From Scalindua sp964437425 (lineage in GTDB: Bacteria > Planctomycetota > Brocadiia > Brocadiales > Scalinduaceae): 64,000 bases of DNA. Positions 27,065-35,276 of this stretch are shown here, one piece after another. The notes beneath the pieces were generated by a model, which was given only the letters and a program-made list of their open reading frames with translations, had not been told where the DNA came from and ran no database searches. The first letter of the stretch is position 1; the number at the start of each line of letters is the position of its first letter. The translations under genes were made by a program, and so were the position numbers. The stretch spans positions 1 through 64,000 of the forward strand of contig CAYTGO010000004.1 of assembly GCA_964437425.1 (NCBI GenBank), written 5' to 3'.

Positions 27065-28108
27065 ATGGGAAAAAAGGTATCATTATCAATATTAATAGGA
27101 CTTTTAACTTTTTTTTTGATTGTACCGTTTTTAAGCTATAGTTCTTATAAACGGGCTATCAAAGATAATTATTTTAATCACCTTATTACGACCAGAGATC
27201 TTCTGAAACTCCAGATATGGAATTATTTTAACGAAAGATATGGTGATATAGACGTCCTCTCAAGGAATCCGGTAATAGCCAAAGGCTTTACCAGGCTTTC
27301 CGGTGCTTTTCACGCCTATGGCCTCGAAAACCAGCAATTCCAGAAGATAAAGAGTATTTACCAGCCACTAATGGAGTATTATGTATCTGCCTACGGCTAC
27401 GCAAACATATTTTTTGTTGATAAGGATGGGAGTGTAATATATTCAACGTTGAGAGAGGATTTTAGCGGGACCGATCTATTTGTAGGTGAATTTAAAGATC
27501 ACAGAATGGCTAATATGTTTAAAATAGCGTTGGAAGATGTTGGTTTTGAGGACTACTACTGGAATGATAAGATAAATGATTTCACAGCTTATTTTGGTGC
27601 TCCGGTCTTCGAGGCTGAAAGCTTATTGGGTGTGATAGTTATTGAAATTCCTTTTGCTCATCTGGACACTATTCTGACGCAGAGGGCTGGTCTGGGACAA
27701 ACAGGTGAGATGTACCTGGTGGGTGATGACGGTTTTATGCGTTCTAATTCAAGATTTTCTGTAACACCGACAATACTTCAAAAAGAGGTGAACACAGAAG
27801 CAACCAGGGAGGCATTTGAAGGTTATGTCGGTAAAAAAATCATTGATGATTATCGAGGCGTTCCAGTGCTGAGTGCGTACACGCCACTTAATCTTAACTT
27901 CATTAACTGGGCACTTCTGGTGGAGATTGATGAAGCTGAAGCGTTTGCTCAAGTTCATGACGTAGAAAATAAACTTACAATCGTCGGATCCATATTCATT
28001 GCAATAGTCAGCGGATATATATATTTTACATACAGGGCGCACAAAAGAGAGGAAGAACAGCATATGTTAAACCCTGAAGAAGAACAAGAAGAGCAGTCAG
28101 TATCTTAA
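27065..28108 (+). CDS. Membrane-anchored double-Cache sensor protein without output domain
   Basis: A 347-residue protein with an N-terminal helix (about 6-26), a periplasmic double-Cache (dCache_1-like) domain (about 35-300, including YANIFFVDKDGSVIYS and GQTGEMYLVGDDGFMRS), a second helix (about 308-326) and a short acidic tail rich in Glu. This is the sensory half of a chemoreceptor or kinase, but no HAMP, methyl-accepting, kinase or cyclase part follows: a stop occurs 21 residues after the second helix. No frameshifted remnant is visible in the 130 bases downstream. It may work with a separate partner. Confidence 0.88.
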   Translation: MGKKVSLSILIGLLTFFLIVPFLSYSSYKRAIKDNYFNHLITTRDLLKLQIWNYFNERYGDIDVLSRNPVIAKGFTRLSGAFHAYGLENQQFQKIKSIYQPLMEYYVSAYGYANIFFVDKDGSVIYSTLREDFSGTDLFVGEFKDHRMANMFKIALEDVGFEDYYWNDKINDFTAYFGAPVFEAESLLGVIVIEIPFAHLDTILTQRAGLGQTGEMYLVGDDGFMRSNSRFSVTPTILQKEVNTEATREAFEGYVGKKIIDDYRGVPVLSAYTPLNLNFINWALLVEIDEAEAFAQVHDVENKLTIVGSIFIAIVSGYIYFTYRAHKREEEQHMLNPEEEQEEQSVS

Positions 28109-28239
28109 CTATTATAGCCGCTTCAAATAAAAACCGAATATCTCTCACCAGATAAATACATCAAAACAGACTATTTAACCATTCGATTCTCAGATCCACG
28201 TTGTACATTTATCTTTTTTTTCATTTCCCATCGAGCAGC

Positions 28240-28641
28240 TCATACAAGTCCATTTTTTCTGAAACATTCAACATATTTTTTATCGGTTACCTGAATATGG
28301 TTAATTAACCACTGTTTCAGATACTCAAGTATTTCATTTGCAATATGGTAATCCCCTTCGATTACTCTATTACAATATTCAATTGCCTTTTTGGAAAAAT
28401 CATGGTGTTCTTCTTTGTGGTATTGAAATTCCGTATATTTGAATTTTGCCATGTAAGACTCTTCGGTTGAAAAGTGCTTGAGAGTGTAAACAGTCAATTG
28501 TTTTAATAATTTAGATATTTCATCAATATTGTCATCATGTTGCTTTGCCTCAATAGCTGCATTCATTATACGAATGAGCTCCTTGTGCTCCTCATCAATT
28601 ATTGATATACCTATACTATACTTCTCTTCCCATTCAATCAT
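28240..28641 (-). CDS. Bacteriohemerythrin
   Basis: Four-helix O2-binding protein of 133 residues. All seven di-iron ligands are present: H19, H56, E60, H75, H79, H115 and D120. Function in relatives is O2 storage, sensing or delivery; in an anaerobe it may scavenge oxygen. ATG 28641 (MIEWEEKYSIGI) matches the family start; a TTG at 28659 would add six residues. It is divergent from the PPC/DUF296 gene. Confidence 0.95.
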   Translation of the reverse strand: MIEWEEKYSIGISIIDEEHKELIRIMNAAIEAKQHDDNIDEISKLLKQLTVYTLKHFSTEESYMAKFKYTEFQYHKEEHHDFSKKAIEYCNRVIEGDYHIANEILEYLKQWLINHIQVTDKKYVECFRKNGLV

Positions 28642-28754
28642 TTTGATATATTGTGTCAAAATCTATATAAAGTCAATACAAAAACTGACTATACTAGATA
28701 GTTTTGGCTAAAAGAAAGCTTCTTTCTAGTTATTGCAACTTTATGAGAAGTTTG

Positions 28755-28766
28755 TGTCATATGACA
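28755..28766. promoter_or_regulatory. 12-bp palindrome in the hemerythrin/PPC divergent region
   Basis: TGTCATATGACA is a perfect palindrome 24 bases before the -35 box of the rightward promoter and about 115 bases upstream of the hemerythrin start. It could be an operator for either gene. No regulator is assigned. Confidence 0.35.
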
Positions 28767-28789
28767 TATTACTGTATGGACGAATGAAC

Positions 28790-28817
28790 TTGGATTTATG
28801 ATTTTATGTATTATAAT
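28790..28817 (+). promoter_or_regulatory. Putative promoter of the PPC/DUF296 gene
   Basis: TTGGAT (28790-28795) and a perfect TATAAT (28812-28817) are spaced by 16 bases, placing the start of transcription about 37 bases before the ATG at 28861. Confidence 0.6.
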
Positions 28818-28860
28818 GGTCTAAAATCAAACTCAAATTATATCGAAAGGACAAGTTAAT

Positions 28861-29298
28861 ATGGCCACAATTCGTGAAGTTAAAGCGGTAAAGATGTTCA
28901 TGGGAAAGCTCGCACACGGAGCTGATTTATTGGAGGAAATTACAAAAATCTGTGTTGATCAGGACATTTGCCTGGGCCGTATTGAAGCACTGGGTGCTGT
29001 GAAAAAAGCCAGACTGGGCTACTACAATCAACAAGATCATGAGTATCATTTCTTTGACCTTAATCAAACACTGGAGATTACTAATTTGATAGGAAACATT
29101 TCGATTAAGGATGGAACACCTGTTGTTCACGCCCATGTAACTCTCTCAGATAAGGACGGGCATGCATATGGCGGTCATCTTGCTCCGGGAACGATAGTTT
29201 TTGCCTGTGAGATTGCAATTCAACCCTTAGACGGACCAAACTTTGAAAGAGGGCTTGACCAAGAAACAGGATTGCCACTGTGGAAAATGAATGAGTAG
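28861..29298 (+). CDS. PPC/DUF296 domain protein
   Basis: Protein of 145 residues made of one PPC (plants and prokaryotes conserved, DUF296) domain. The metal-binding histidine cluster HAHVTLSDKDGHAYGGHL is intact, and GRIEALGAVKKARLGYY is typical. Bacterial members form trimers; some have been described as DNA-binding, but this single-domain protein has no AT-hook. AAAGGA stands nine bases before the ATG. Function unknown; transcribed away from hemerythrin. Confidence 0.92.
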   Translation: MATIREVKAVKMFMGKLAHGADLLEEITKICVDQDICLGRIEALGAVKKARLGYYNQQDHEYHFFDLNQTLEITNLIGNISIKDGTPVVHAHVTLSDKDGHAYGGHLAPGTIVFACEIAIQPLDGPNFERGLDQETGLPLWKMNE

Positions 29299-29308
29299 GA
29301 TTTTGCTA

Positions 29309-29767
29309 TTATTGTTTTTCTTTGTGATCTTCAATGATTTTCTTCAGGTGCCGCGAATACTCCCAAGGCCCACCCTGCAAGTATCCGGTTATACCAACAG
29401 GTTTTCCATCCGGGCTGAGAATAATGATAGTCGGGTAGCCCTTAATACCGTACTTCCGCGCTAATTCAAGGTTTTGCTGCTTTAATTCATCTGTCTGTTC
29501 TTTTGCACGTGGGAAATCCACTAACACACATACAAGGTTTTCTTTCGCAAAGTCCTTGAAGGCATCCTGAGAGAAGACTTCCTTTTCCAACCTTATACAC
29601 CAGCCACACCAGTCAGACCCACTGAAGTCGAGCAACATGTGCTTACCGGAGTCTTTAGCAGTTGCTAATGCTTTCTCAAAATCTGTCTCCCAATTTGTAG
29701 CTTCTGATTTCGAACAGCATAGCATTACTATTAATATTAATATACTTGTAACAAAATATTTTCTCAT
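29309..29767 (-). CDS. Exported thioredoxin-fold protein
   Basis: A 152-residue protein with a signal peptide or lipoprotein-like leader (about 1-23) and a thioredoxin domain (25-150). The redox motif is C54-G-W-C57 in SDWCGWC and the cis-Pro is in KGYPTI. It resembles the DsbD-gamma/thioredoxin_7 type, so probably a periplasmic thiol-disulfide protein. The leader sequence LCCSKS could be a degenerate lipobox. It converges on the PPC gene with a 10-base gap. Confidence 0.92.
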   Translation of the reverse strand: MRKYFVTSILILIVMLCCSKSEATNWETDFEKALATAKDSGKHMLLDFSGSDWCGWCIRLEKEVFSQDAFKDFAKENLVCVLVDFPRAKEQTDELKQQNLELARKYGIKGYPTIIILSPDGKPVGITGYLQGGPWEYSRHLKKIIEDHKEKQ

Positions 29768-29821
29768 TACGCCCTTTCCTTTCCGTCCCTTATTTATTTT
29801 AAACTATGCTGTATGAAAAAT

Positions 29822-30055
29822 TTAAGATTTTTTATTCGTCGCTTTTCTATAGGCATCTTCTTTCCAGCACAATCTAAAATGAGCGCATCTTTGACAGTCT
29901 TTGAGCAAGCCTTTTCTTTCCATAAGTATTTTTCCAGAAAGAGATTTTTCTGCATCTTCACGCTCCATAAGCAAGCACAAAGGCTCTTCTGTCAAACAAC
30001 CATGCTGATTATAACAGTTAATGCATATATTTTTACGCTTTTTTTTTCCTGTCAT
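29822..30055 (-). CDS. Small Cys-rich protein of unknown function
   Basis: A 77-residue basic protein. Cysteines fall in two blocks of similar spacing, CINCYNQHGC and CQRCAHFRLC, each CxxC-x5/6-C, with one more Cys between (PLCLL). That pattern suggests a zinc-binding or iron-sulfur fold, though no known family is assigned. The start ATG at 30055 has only a weak ribosome binding site (GAAGA). It lies 54 bases upstream of the thioredoxin gene on the same strand, so a redox or metal link is possible. It may still be spurious. Confidence 0.55.
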   Translation of the reverse strand: MTGKKKRKNICINCYNQHGCLTEEPLCLLMEREDAEKSLSGKILMERKGLLKDCQRCAHFRLCWKEDAYRKATNKKS

Positions 30056-30202
30056 AATATCTTCGAAAGCTAAATTTCTCTATTCGCAAACACAAAAAGT
30101 TTGAATAGATTAATTGATATTACCACCCGAAAGGAAGGATTGTCATATACATGAATAATTAACTTTCATATTTATTCTTATTTGTCAATTACCATGAACG
30201 CA

Positions 30203-30241
30203 AAAAAGGCTTGTACTTATATATCAAGTACAAGCCTTTTT
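30203..30241 (-). terminator. Strong Rho-independent terminator after the tRNA genes
   Basis: Arms 30203-30218 and 30226-30241 are perfect complements over 16 bases (AAAAAGGCTTGTACTT) around a seven-base loop. T-runs lie on both sides, so it could work in either direction. It is seven bases after tRNA-Glu and ends the prs-to-tRNA minus-strand cluster. Confidence 0.9.
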
Positions 30242-30247
30242 AATATT

Positions 30248-30322
<75 letters not shown>

Positions 30323-30346
30323 TGAAATTAACTGCGGCTATACAAG

Positions 30347-30419
30347 TGAGGGCAGAAGGACTCGAACCTTCGACAATCGCCTTAAAAGGGCGGTGCTCTA
30401 CCAACTGAGCTATGCCCCC
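30347..30419 (-). tRNA. tRNA-Lys (anticodon TTT)
   Basis: Acceptor GGGGGCA pairs with TGCCCTC with one G-T wobble. The anticodon loop CTTTTAA holds TTT; the outermost pair of its stem is a C-A mismatch. T loop TTCGAGT. CCA is not encoded. It is seven bases after the frr stop, so it is probably cut from the frr transcript. Confidence 0.94.
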
Positions 30420-30426
30420 CGTATAT

Positions 30427-30987
30427 TTATACTGTTAAAATTTCGTCCGTTTTCTGCTTTAAAAACTCATTAATTTTTGCTTCATTTTCGTGTACAGACT
30501 TCTGAATCTGATCCTTTGCTTTTTTTGCCTCATCCTCAGTTAACACTGAATCCTTTTCTTCTTTATCAATGTGTTTATTTGCATCACGTCTTATATTTCT
30601 GATAGAAATTTTAGACGCTTCTGTCATTTCCTTTATTTGAGCAACAATCTTTCCTCTTCGATCTCCGCTCAGGGGAGGGATGAGTACTCGAATAATCTTT
30701 CCATCAGTATTTGTTGTCAATCCCAGATCTGATTGTGATATAGCCTTATCAATGTCCTTTATGATGGAAGGATCATAAGGACTGATGACTATTAATTGTG
30801 GTTCCGGCGCTGCAATATTTGCGAGTTGTTTTATTGGAGTCAGGGAACCATAACAACTGACTTTAACATTTTCAACAAGACCCGGTGTCGCCCGACCGGT
30901 CCTTATACTCTTGAGTTCCTCCTTCAAAAGTTCAAGAGATTTTTCCATCTTTCTCTTCGTTTCATTTTGTATTTCTATTGATGTCAT
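30427..30987 (-). CDS. frr: Ribosome recycling factor
   Basis: Releases the ribosome from mRNA after termination, together with EF-G. The 186-residue protein shows the family pattern: SLELLKEELKSIRTGRATPGLV at the N terminus (the highly conserved RTGRA), ANIAAPEPQLIVISPYD, the IPPLSGDRRGK loop, and VRNIRRDANK-like IRNIRRDANKHIDK. The ATG overlaps the pyrH TGA as ATGA. Order tsf-pyrH-frr is the common bacterial arrangement. Two tRNA genes follow. Confidence 0.97.
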   Translation of the reverse strand: MTSIEIQNETKRKMEKSLELLKEELKSIRTGRATPGLVENVKVSCYGSLTPIKQLANIAAPEPQLIVISPYDPSIIKDIDKAISQSDLGLTTNTDGKIIRVLIPPLSGDRRGKIVAQIKEMTEASKISIRNIRRDANKHIDKEEKDSVLTEDEAKKAKDQIQKSVHENEAKINEFLKQKTDEILTV

Positions 30988-31721
30988 TCGACATCTCCTA
31001 CAAAAGTGCCAACTTTGTCGCCTATCACGGCCTTACTGATATTGTTCTTTTTCCTGAGGTTGAACACAATAATTGGAAGCTTATTTTCCATGCTCAGAGA
31101 TATTGCTGTTGCATCCATTACATCCAGCTTATTACTCAACGCATCCATATATTCTATTTTGTCATATTTCTCTGCTTTCGGGTTAGTAACAGGGTCATCG
31201 GAATACACTCCATCAACCTTAGTTGCTTTAAGAAAGGCATCTGCACCAATTTCTACAGCTCTCAGTGCAGCAGCAGTATCAGTTGTGAAATAAGGGCTGC
31301 CTGTTCCACCTGCAAGAATAACGACAAAACCTTTTTCAAGGAAACTCCGGCATTTATGTATAGTATAAGATTCTACTATACCTTGTATTTCAATCGCACT
31401 TAGAACCTTTGTCGGCACTTTAAGTTTTTCAAGCGAGTCCTGTAGGACAATTGCATTAATGTTTGTAGCAATCATCCCTAACTGATCAGCTCGCGTACGT
31501 TCAACACCTGACCGGCTTAATTCTGAGCCTCTTGTAATATTGCCAGCACCTACGACTACGGCAATATCAACCCCGGCATCTCTTGCACTACTAATTTCTT
31601 CTGCTATTAGATCGCACTTAGGAATATCTATTACAGATGAGCTATCTGAACAAAACCCTTCACCACTAATTTTTAAAAGAACGCGATTGTACTTTTTAGT
31701 AGCAATGATCCTATTCTCCAA
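30984..31721 (-). CDS. pyrH: UMP kinase
   Basis: Phosphorylates UMP to UDP in pyrimidine synthesis. Family motifs are RVLLKISGEGF, AVVVGAGNITRG, LAGGTGSPYFTTDTAAALRA and VDGVYSDDP. The start is uncertain: no ATG or GTG lies at the expected place. TTG at 31721 (taken here) overlaps tsf by 11 bases but has no ribosome binding site. ATT at 31706 would give IATKKYNRVLLK, close to the family start, with GGAG nine bases upstream, but ATT starts are rare. A further TTG at 31763 is too long. Coupled to frr by ATGA. Confidence 0.93.
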   Translation of the reverse strand: MENRIIATKKYNRVLLKISGEGFCSDSSSVIDIPKCDLIAEEISSARDAGVDIAVVVGAGNITRGSELSRSGVERTRADQLGMIATNINAIVLQDSLEKLKVPTKVLSAIEIQGIVESYTIHKCRSFLEKGFVVILAGGTGSPYFTTDTAAALRAVEIGADAFLKATKVDGVYSDDPVTNPKAEKYDKIEYMDALSNKLDVMDATAISLSMENKLPIIVFNLRKKNNISKAVIGDKVGTFVGDVE

Positions 31722-32298
31722 TCGCAAATCTTGCGAAACGACTAATCTTAATGTTTTCGCCAAGTTTTGTAATTGCGGCTTTTAATAAATCCTCTATTGT
31801 CTGATCGTTGTCTTTTACAAAGGGTTGATTAATAAGACAGACTTCTTTATAAAAACTTTCCATCTTGCCGTCAATTATTTTATCCCTTACATTCTCAGGC
31901 TTATCTTTAAATTCTTCATTGTATGCCTTTTTTTCTCTATCAATCATGTCTTGAGGAACAGTTTCCCGGCTTACGGCCATCGGATCAGTTGCCGCAATAT
32001 GCATACAGATATCTTTTACCAAGGCTTCGAATACGTCATTCTTAGCAACAAAATCAGTTTCACAATTGATTTCAATCAGAACCCCTACTTTACCGTTAGT
32101 GTGTATGTACGAACCCACTCTACCCTCAGGTGTTCCGCGTGATCCCTTTTTCATCGCTTTGGCCAGACCTTTTTTTCTAAGAATTTCTCCTGCTCTTTCA
32201 AAGTCTCCATTTGCTTCTTCTAGTGCATTCTTACAGTCCAAGAAACCTGCACTTGTCCGATCTCTTAATTCTCTTACACTTGATGCATCAATTGCCAT
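31711..32298 (-). CDS. tsf: Elongation factor Ts
   Basis: Guanine-nucleotide exchange factor for EF-Tu. The protein is the short 195-residue type. It has the N-terminal UBA-like domain (ASSVRELRDRTSAGFLDCKN), the TDFVAKND core motif, and CMHIAATDP. It lies 105 bases after rpsB and overlaps or abuts pyrH, matching the standard rpsB-tsf-pyrH-frr order. Confidence 0.97.
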   Translation of the reverse strand: MAIDASSVRELRDRTSAGFLDCKNALEEANGDFERAGEILRKKGLAKAMKKGSRGTPEGRVGSYIHTNGKVGVLIEINCETDFVAKNDVFEALVKDICMHIAATDPMAVSRETVPQDMIDREKKAYNEEFKDKPENVRDKIIDGKMESFYKEVCLINQPFVKDNDQTIEDLLKAAITKLGENIKISRFARFAIGE

Positions 32299-32403
32299 TG
32301 TACTATAACTCCATATATTTATTCTAAGTTTTTACTGATAATAAAGACCATAATTGAGGGAGGTTCCAACTGTTACAAGATGCTAGTTCGGTGGATGATA
32401 CGT

Positions 32404-33129
32404 TTAAGTAGTTTCCTGTAATGCCTTGCTGTCTTCTTCTATTTTCGCCGTAGGTTGTCCCTCTAATATTGCATCTGCTGTCTTGTTCAAGAACAGCCTG
32501 ATTGCCCTGATAGCATCATCGTTTCCGGGAACACATACATCCACCAAGTCAGGATCGCAGTCAGTGTCTGTCAGGCATATCGTTGGTATTCCCATCTTTA
32601 TGGCCTCTTTCATTGCTATGTGCTCTTTTTTAGGATCTACAATAACAAGCACAGATGGTAATTTACTCATATTTTTTATACCTTCGAGATTCTTAGCAAT
32701 TTTTTTTCTCTCACGTGTGAGTGAAGATATAATTTTTTTACTATAATTATGAATTGATCCGTTTTCTTCAAGTTCTTCAAGCTCTTCCAATCTTTTCAAT
32801 CTTTTACGAATTGTCTCAAAGTTCGTTAGCGTACCACCAAGCCACCTCTCACAAACGTAATGCATATTCGATCGTTTAGCTTCGGCAACGATAGCATCCT
32901 TAGCTTGCCATTTTGTGCCTACGAAAAGTATCTCTTTCCTGCCACTGGAAACTTTGGTTAGAAACTTATAGGCGGTAATCAGACCCCTAACGGTCTCTCT
33001 CAGGTTAATTATATGAATCAGATTACGCTTCCCGAAAATATATGGTTTCATCTTAGGGTTCCATCGGCTGGTCCGATGCCCAAAATGAAAGCCTGCATCC
33101 ACTAATTCTTGAAGATTTACTATTGACAA
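32404..33129 (-). CDS. rpsB: 30S ribosomal protein S2
   Basis: Small-subunit protein of 241 residues, with VDAGFHFGHRTSRWNPKM, EKIFGKRN-like YIFGKRNLIHIINL, ERWLGGTLTNFETI and CLTDTDCDPDLVDVCVPGND. The start is TTG at 33129, six bases after AAGGAG; another TTG at 33135 overlaps that site and is rejected. A short acidic C-terminal tail is present. Confidence 0.97.
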   Translation of the reverse strand: MSIVNLQELVDAGFHFGHRTSRWNPKMKPYIFGKRNLIHIINLRETVRGLITAYKFLTKVSSGRKEILFVGTKWQAKDAIVAEAKRSNMHYVCERWLGGTLTNFETIRKRLKRLEELEELEENGSIHNYSKKIISSLTRERKKIAKNLEGIKNMSKLPSVLVIVDPKKEHIAMKEAIKMGIPTICLTDTDCDPDLVDVCVPGNDDAIRAIRLFLNKTADAILEGQPTAKIEEDSKALQETT

Positions 33130-33305
33130 AATCAACTCCTTATATAAATTCTCTATTCCATCTCGAAAGCGTTTTATTATATCAAATAAAAGTGCATGTA
33201 CAAGTATAATTATAAAAATACTCTTGTAAGTGGCAAGCCTTCAACTAACCATATTATTTCTTCAACAGAAAACAGAAAAGACCCCATACCGCGCCTTCCG
33301 ATATC

Positions 33306-34319
33306 CTAAATATTTGCCATTTTCAGATTTTTGCTTATTTCTTCTCTGATTTCAGCTGCTATTTTTATGGCATTTATTCCCTCTTCACCTGAAACAACCG
33401 GCTGTTTACCGTTTTTTACACAGTCGACAAAGGATTCCAGTTCTTTTTTCAGTGGTTCCTGATTATCCATTTTTATTCGTTCAATTTTTAACAAATCGCC
33501 AAAGGAAAAGTTCTTAAGATCTGTAATGTTTACAACGCCTTTGTTTTCAGGGTCAATAGTTTTAAGAGTTAGCTTTGGAGATTTTTTGTAAATAAGAACT
33601 TCTTGCTTTTGATAATCAAGCGATATATACGAATTTTCAGAGAAAAGACGAATTCTTCTCATCGGCTCGAAAGAGACCCTGCTTGCCGTAATGTTTGCCA
33701 CGCAACCATTCTCAAACTGGATGCGAGTATTTGCAATATCCTCTTTATCAGCTATAACATTTACACCAACAGCATCGATCTTTTTTACTTTTGACTTCGA
33801 AAGATATAAAATAATGTCTATATCGTGAATCATCAAATCTAAAACTACGCCTATATCGGCAGAACGGAACGTAAATGGGCTCAATCTGTGGCATTCTATG
33901 AATTTCAAGGAAACATCAAGTTTCTTGATAGCCTCCAGTGCTGGATTAAATCTTTCTATGTAACCTGGCTGTAATATTGTTGAGTTCTTTTTGCTTAGCG
34001 TTATTAATTCTTCAGCCTCGGATACTGTGCCCGTCATGGGTTTTTCCACTAATACGTGGATTCCATTACTAAGTAGTTCTTTGGCAATCTCATAGTGGAA
34101 CTTAGTAGGCACAACAACGCTAGCCGCATCAACTTTATCTAGAATATCTTCGAATGAGCTATAATAGCTGGTGTTACAACGCTGTGCTATAGCTTCACCG
34201 ACATCTTTATTAGTATCTACAACACCTACAAGGCTGACATCCGGCATCTCAGAGTAGATGCGTGCATGTTCCTTGCCGAGATGACCTGCCCCTATTACTG
34301 CAACCTTCAATTTTTCCAA
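33306..34319 (-). CDS. Gfo/Idh/MocA-family oxidoreductase (possible GnnA)
   Basis: NAD(P)-dependent sugar oxidoreductase, 337 residues. The Rossmann motif is AVIGAGHLGKEHARIY, followed by the conserved EKPMTG and a substrate-binding C-terminal domain with DLMIHDIDIIL (HD in the active site). The neighbour just upstream is lpxA, 13 bases away. In Acidithiobacillus and Leptospira, GnnA is such an enzyme beside lpxA and oxidises UDP-GlcNAc for diamino-sugar lipid A. No GnnB aminotransferase is nearby, so this function is inference. The start is TTG. Confidence 0.85.
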   Translation of the reverse strand: MEKLKVAVIGAGHLGKEHARIYSEMPDVSLVGVVDTNKDVGEAIAQRCNTSYYSSFEDILDKVDAASVVVPTKFHYEIAKELLSNGIHVLVEKPMTGTVSEAEELITLSKKNSTILQPGYIERFNPALEAIKKLDVSLKFIECHRLSPFTFRSADIGVVLDLMIHDIDIILYLSKSKVKKIDAVGVNVIADKEDIANTRIQFENGCVANITASRVSFEPMRRIRLFSENSYISLDYQKQEVLIYKKSPKLTLKTIDPENKGVVNITDLKNFSFGDLLKIERIKMDNQEPLKKELESFVDCVKNGKQPVVSGEEGINAIKIAAEIREEISKNLKMANI

Positions 34320-34332
34320 AGTTTTTTATCTC

Positions 34333-35151
34333 TTATGCATTATTTGTTAAAGTTGACCTTAAAGACTCCCTATACCTACCGAATTTACCCTTATCAACGT
34401 TCCTAAAGAAGTCTATGAGGACTTCTATCTCTGGCATCAGGTTTTCCTGGTTCTCCAACTCAGAAAGTATTTGGTTTCTATTCAATGTTTCTGACCGAAA
34501 AAGCTGTTTAAATGCTTCCTTTATGGTGTTAACGCTGCCTTGTGAGAATCCAGATCTCTCCAAGCCTATTACATTAACTTTTCGAACCTTAGCAGGATTA
34601 CCTTCCACTATCATGTATGGCGGCACATCCTGGACAATCCTTGAAAGCCCACCCACATAAGAGTGCTGTCCAATAGTTACAAAAGGCTGTACGCCTGCCA
34701 GTCCCAACACTTTTGCGTGTTTTTCTACTTTTATATGCCCACCTAGAAGTACACCATTGGCGAGAAGGACATTGTCTTCAACGATACAATCATGTGCTAT
34801 ATGCGAACATGACATAAAAAGATTGTTATCACCTATTAGTGTTTCTCCTCCACCTACTTCAGTTCCAGTATTGATTGTAACACCTTCCCTGATAACATTG
34901 TCACTTCCAATTATAAGAGTTGATTGTTCACCGTAATATTTTAAATCTTGAGGTTCTGCACCTACTACTGAATTGGGAAATATTACGTTGTTATTGGCCA
35001 AGGTTGTATTACCTGTAATTGTGACGTTGTTGTGAATAATGCTTCCTTCACCAATTCTCACATTTTTGTCGATTACCGAAAAAGGACCAATTTCAACATT
35101 TTCACCTATTATGGCTTCTGCATGGACGATAGCTGTCGGATGTATTTTCAT
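34333..35151 (-). CDS. lpxA: UDP-N-acetylglucosamine acyltransferase
   Basis: First lipid A step: transfers an R-3-hydroxyacyl chain from acyl carrier protein to position 3 of the sugar nucleotide. The 272-residue protein is a left-handed beta helix built from hexapeptide repeats (about 1-190), and the catalytic His is H120 in HIAHD (H125 of E. coli). The C-terminal helical domain follows. Reading order lpxC, lpxA, Gfo/Idh. fabZ, which often separates lpxC and lpxA, is absent. Confidence 0.95.
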   Translation of the reverse strand: MKIHPTAIVHAEAIIGENVEIGPFSVIDKNVRIGEGSIIHNNVTITGNTTLANNNVIFPNSVVGAEPQDLKYYGEQSTLIIGSDNVIREGVTINTGTEVGGGETLIGDNNLFMSCSHIAHDCIVEDNVLLANGVLLGGHIKVEKHAKVLGLAGVQPFVTIGQHSYVGGLSRIVQDVPPYMIVEGNPAKVRKVNVIGLERSGFSQGSVNTIKEAFKQLFRSETLNRNQILSELENQENLMPEIEVLIDFFRNVDKGKFGRYRESLRSTLTNNA

Positions 35152-35276
35152 TTGTAATGTACGTATTTAATATTATCAAAACTAATACCACAGTAGTCTA
35201 GCCTGGAAAAAAATCTTAGTAAGCGCTTGAAAGAAGATCGAATTGTTTATTAAAAACTGTAGCGGTACTTTTAAGC

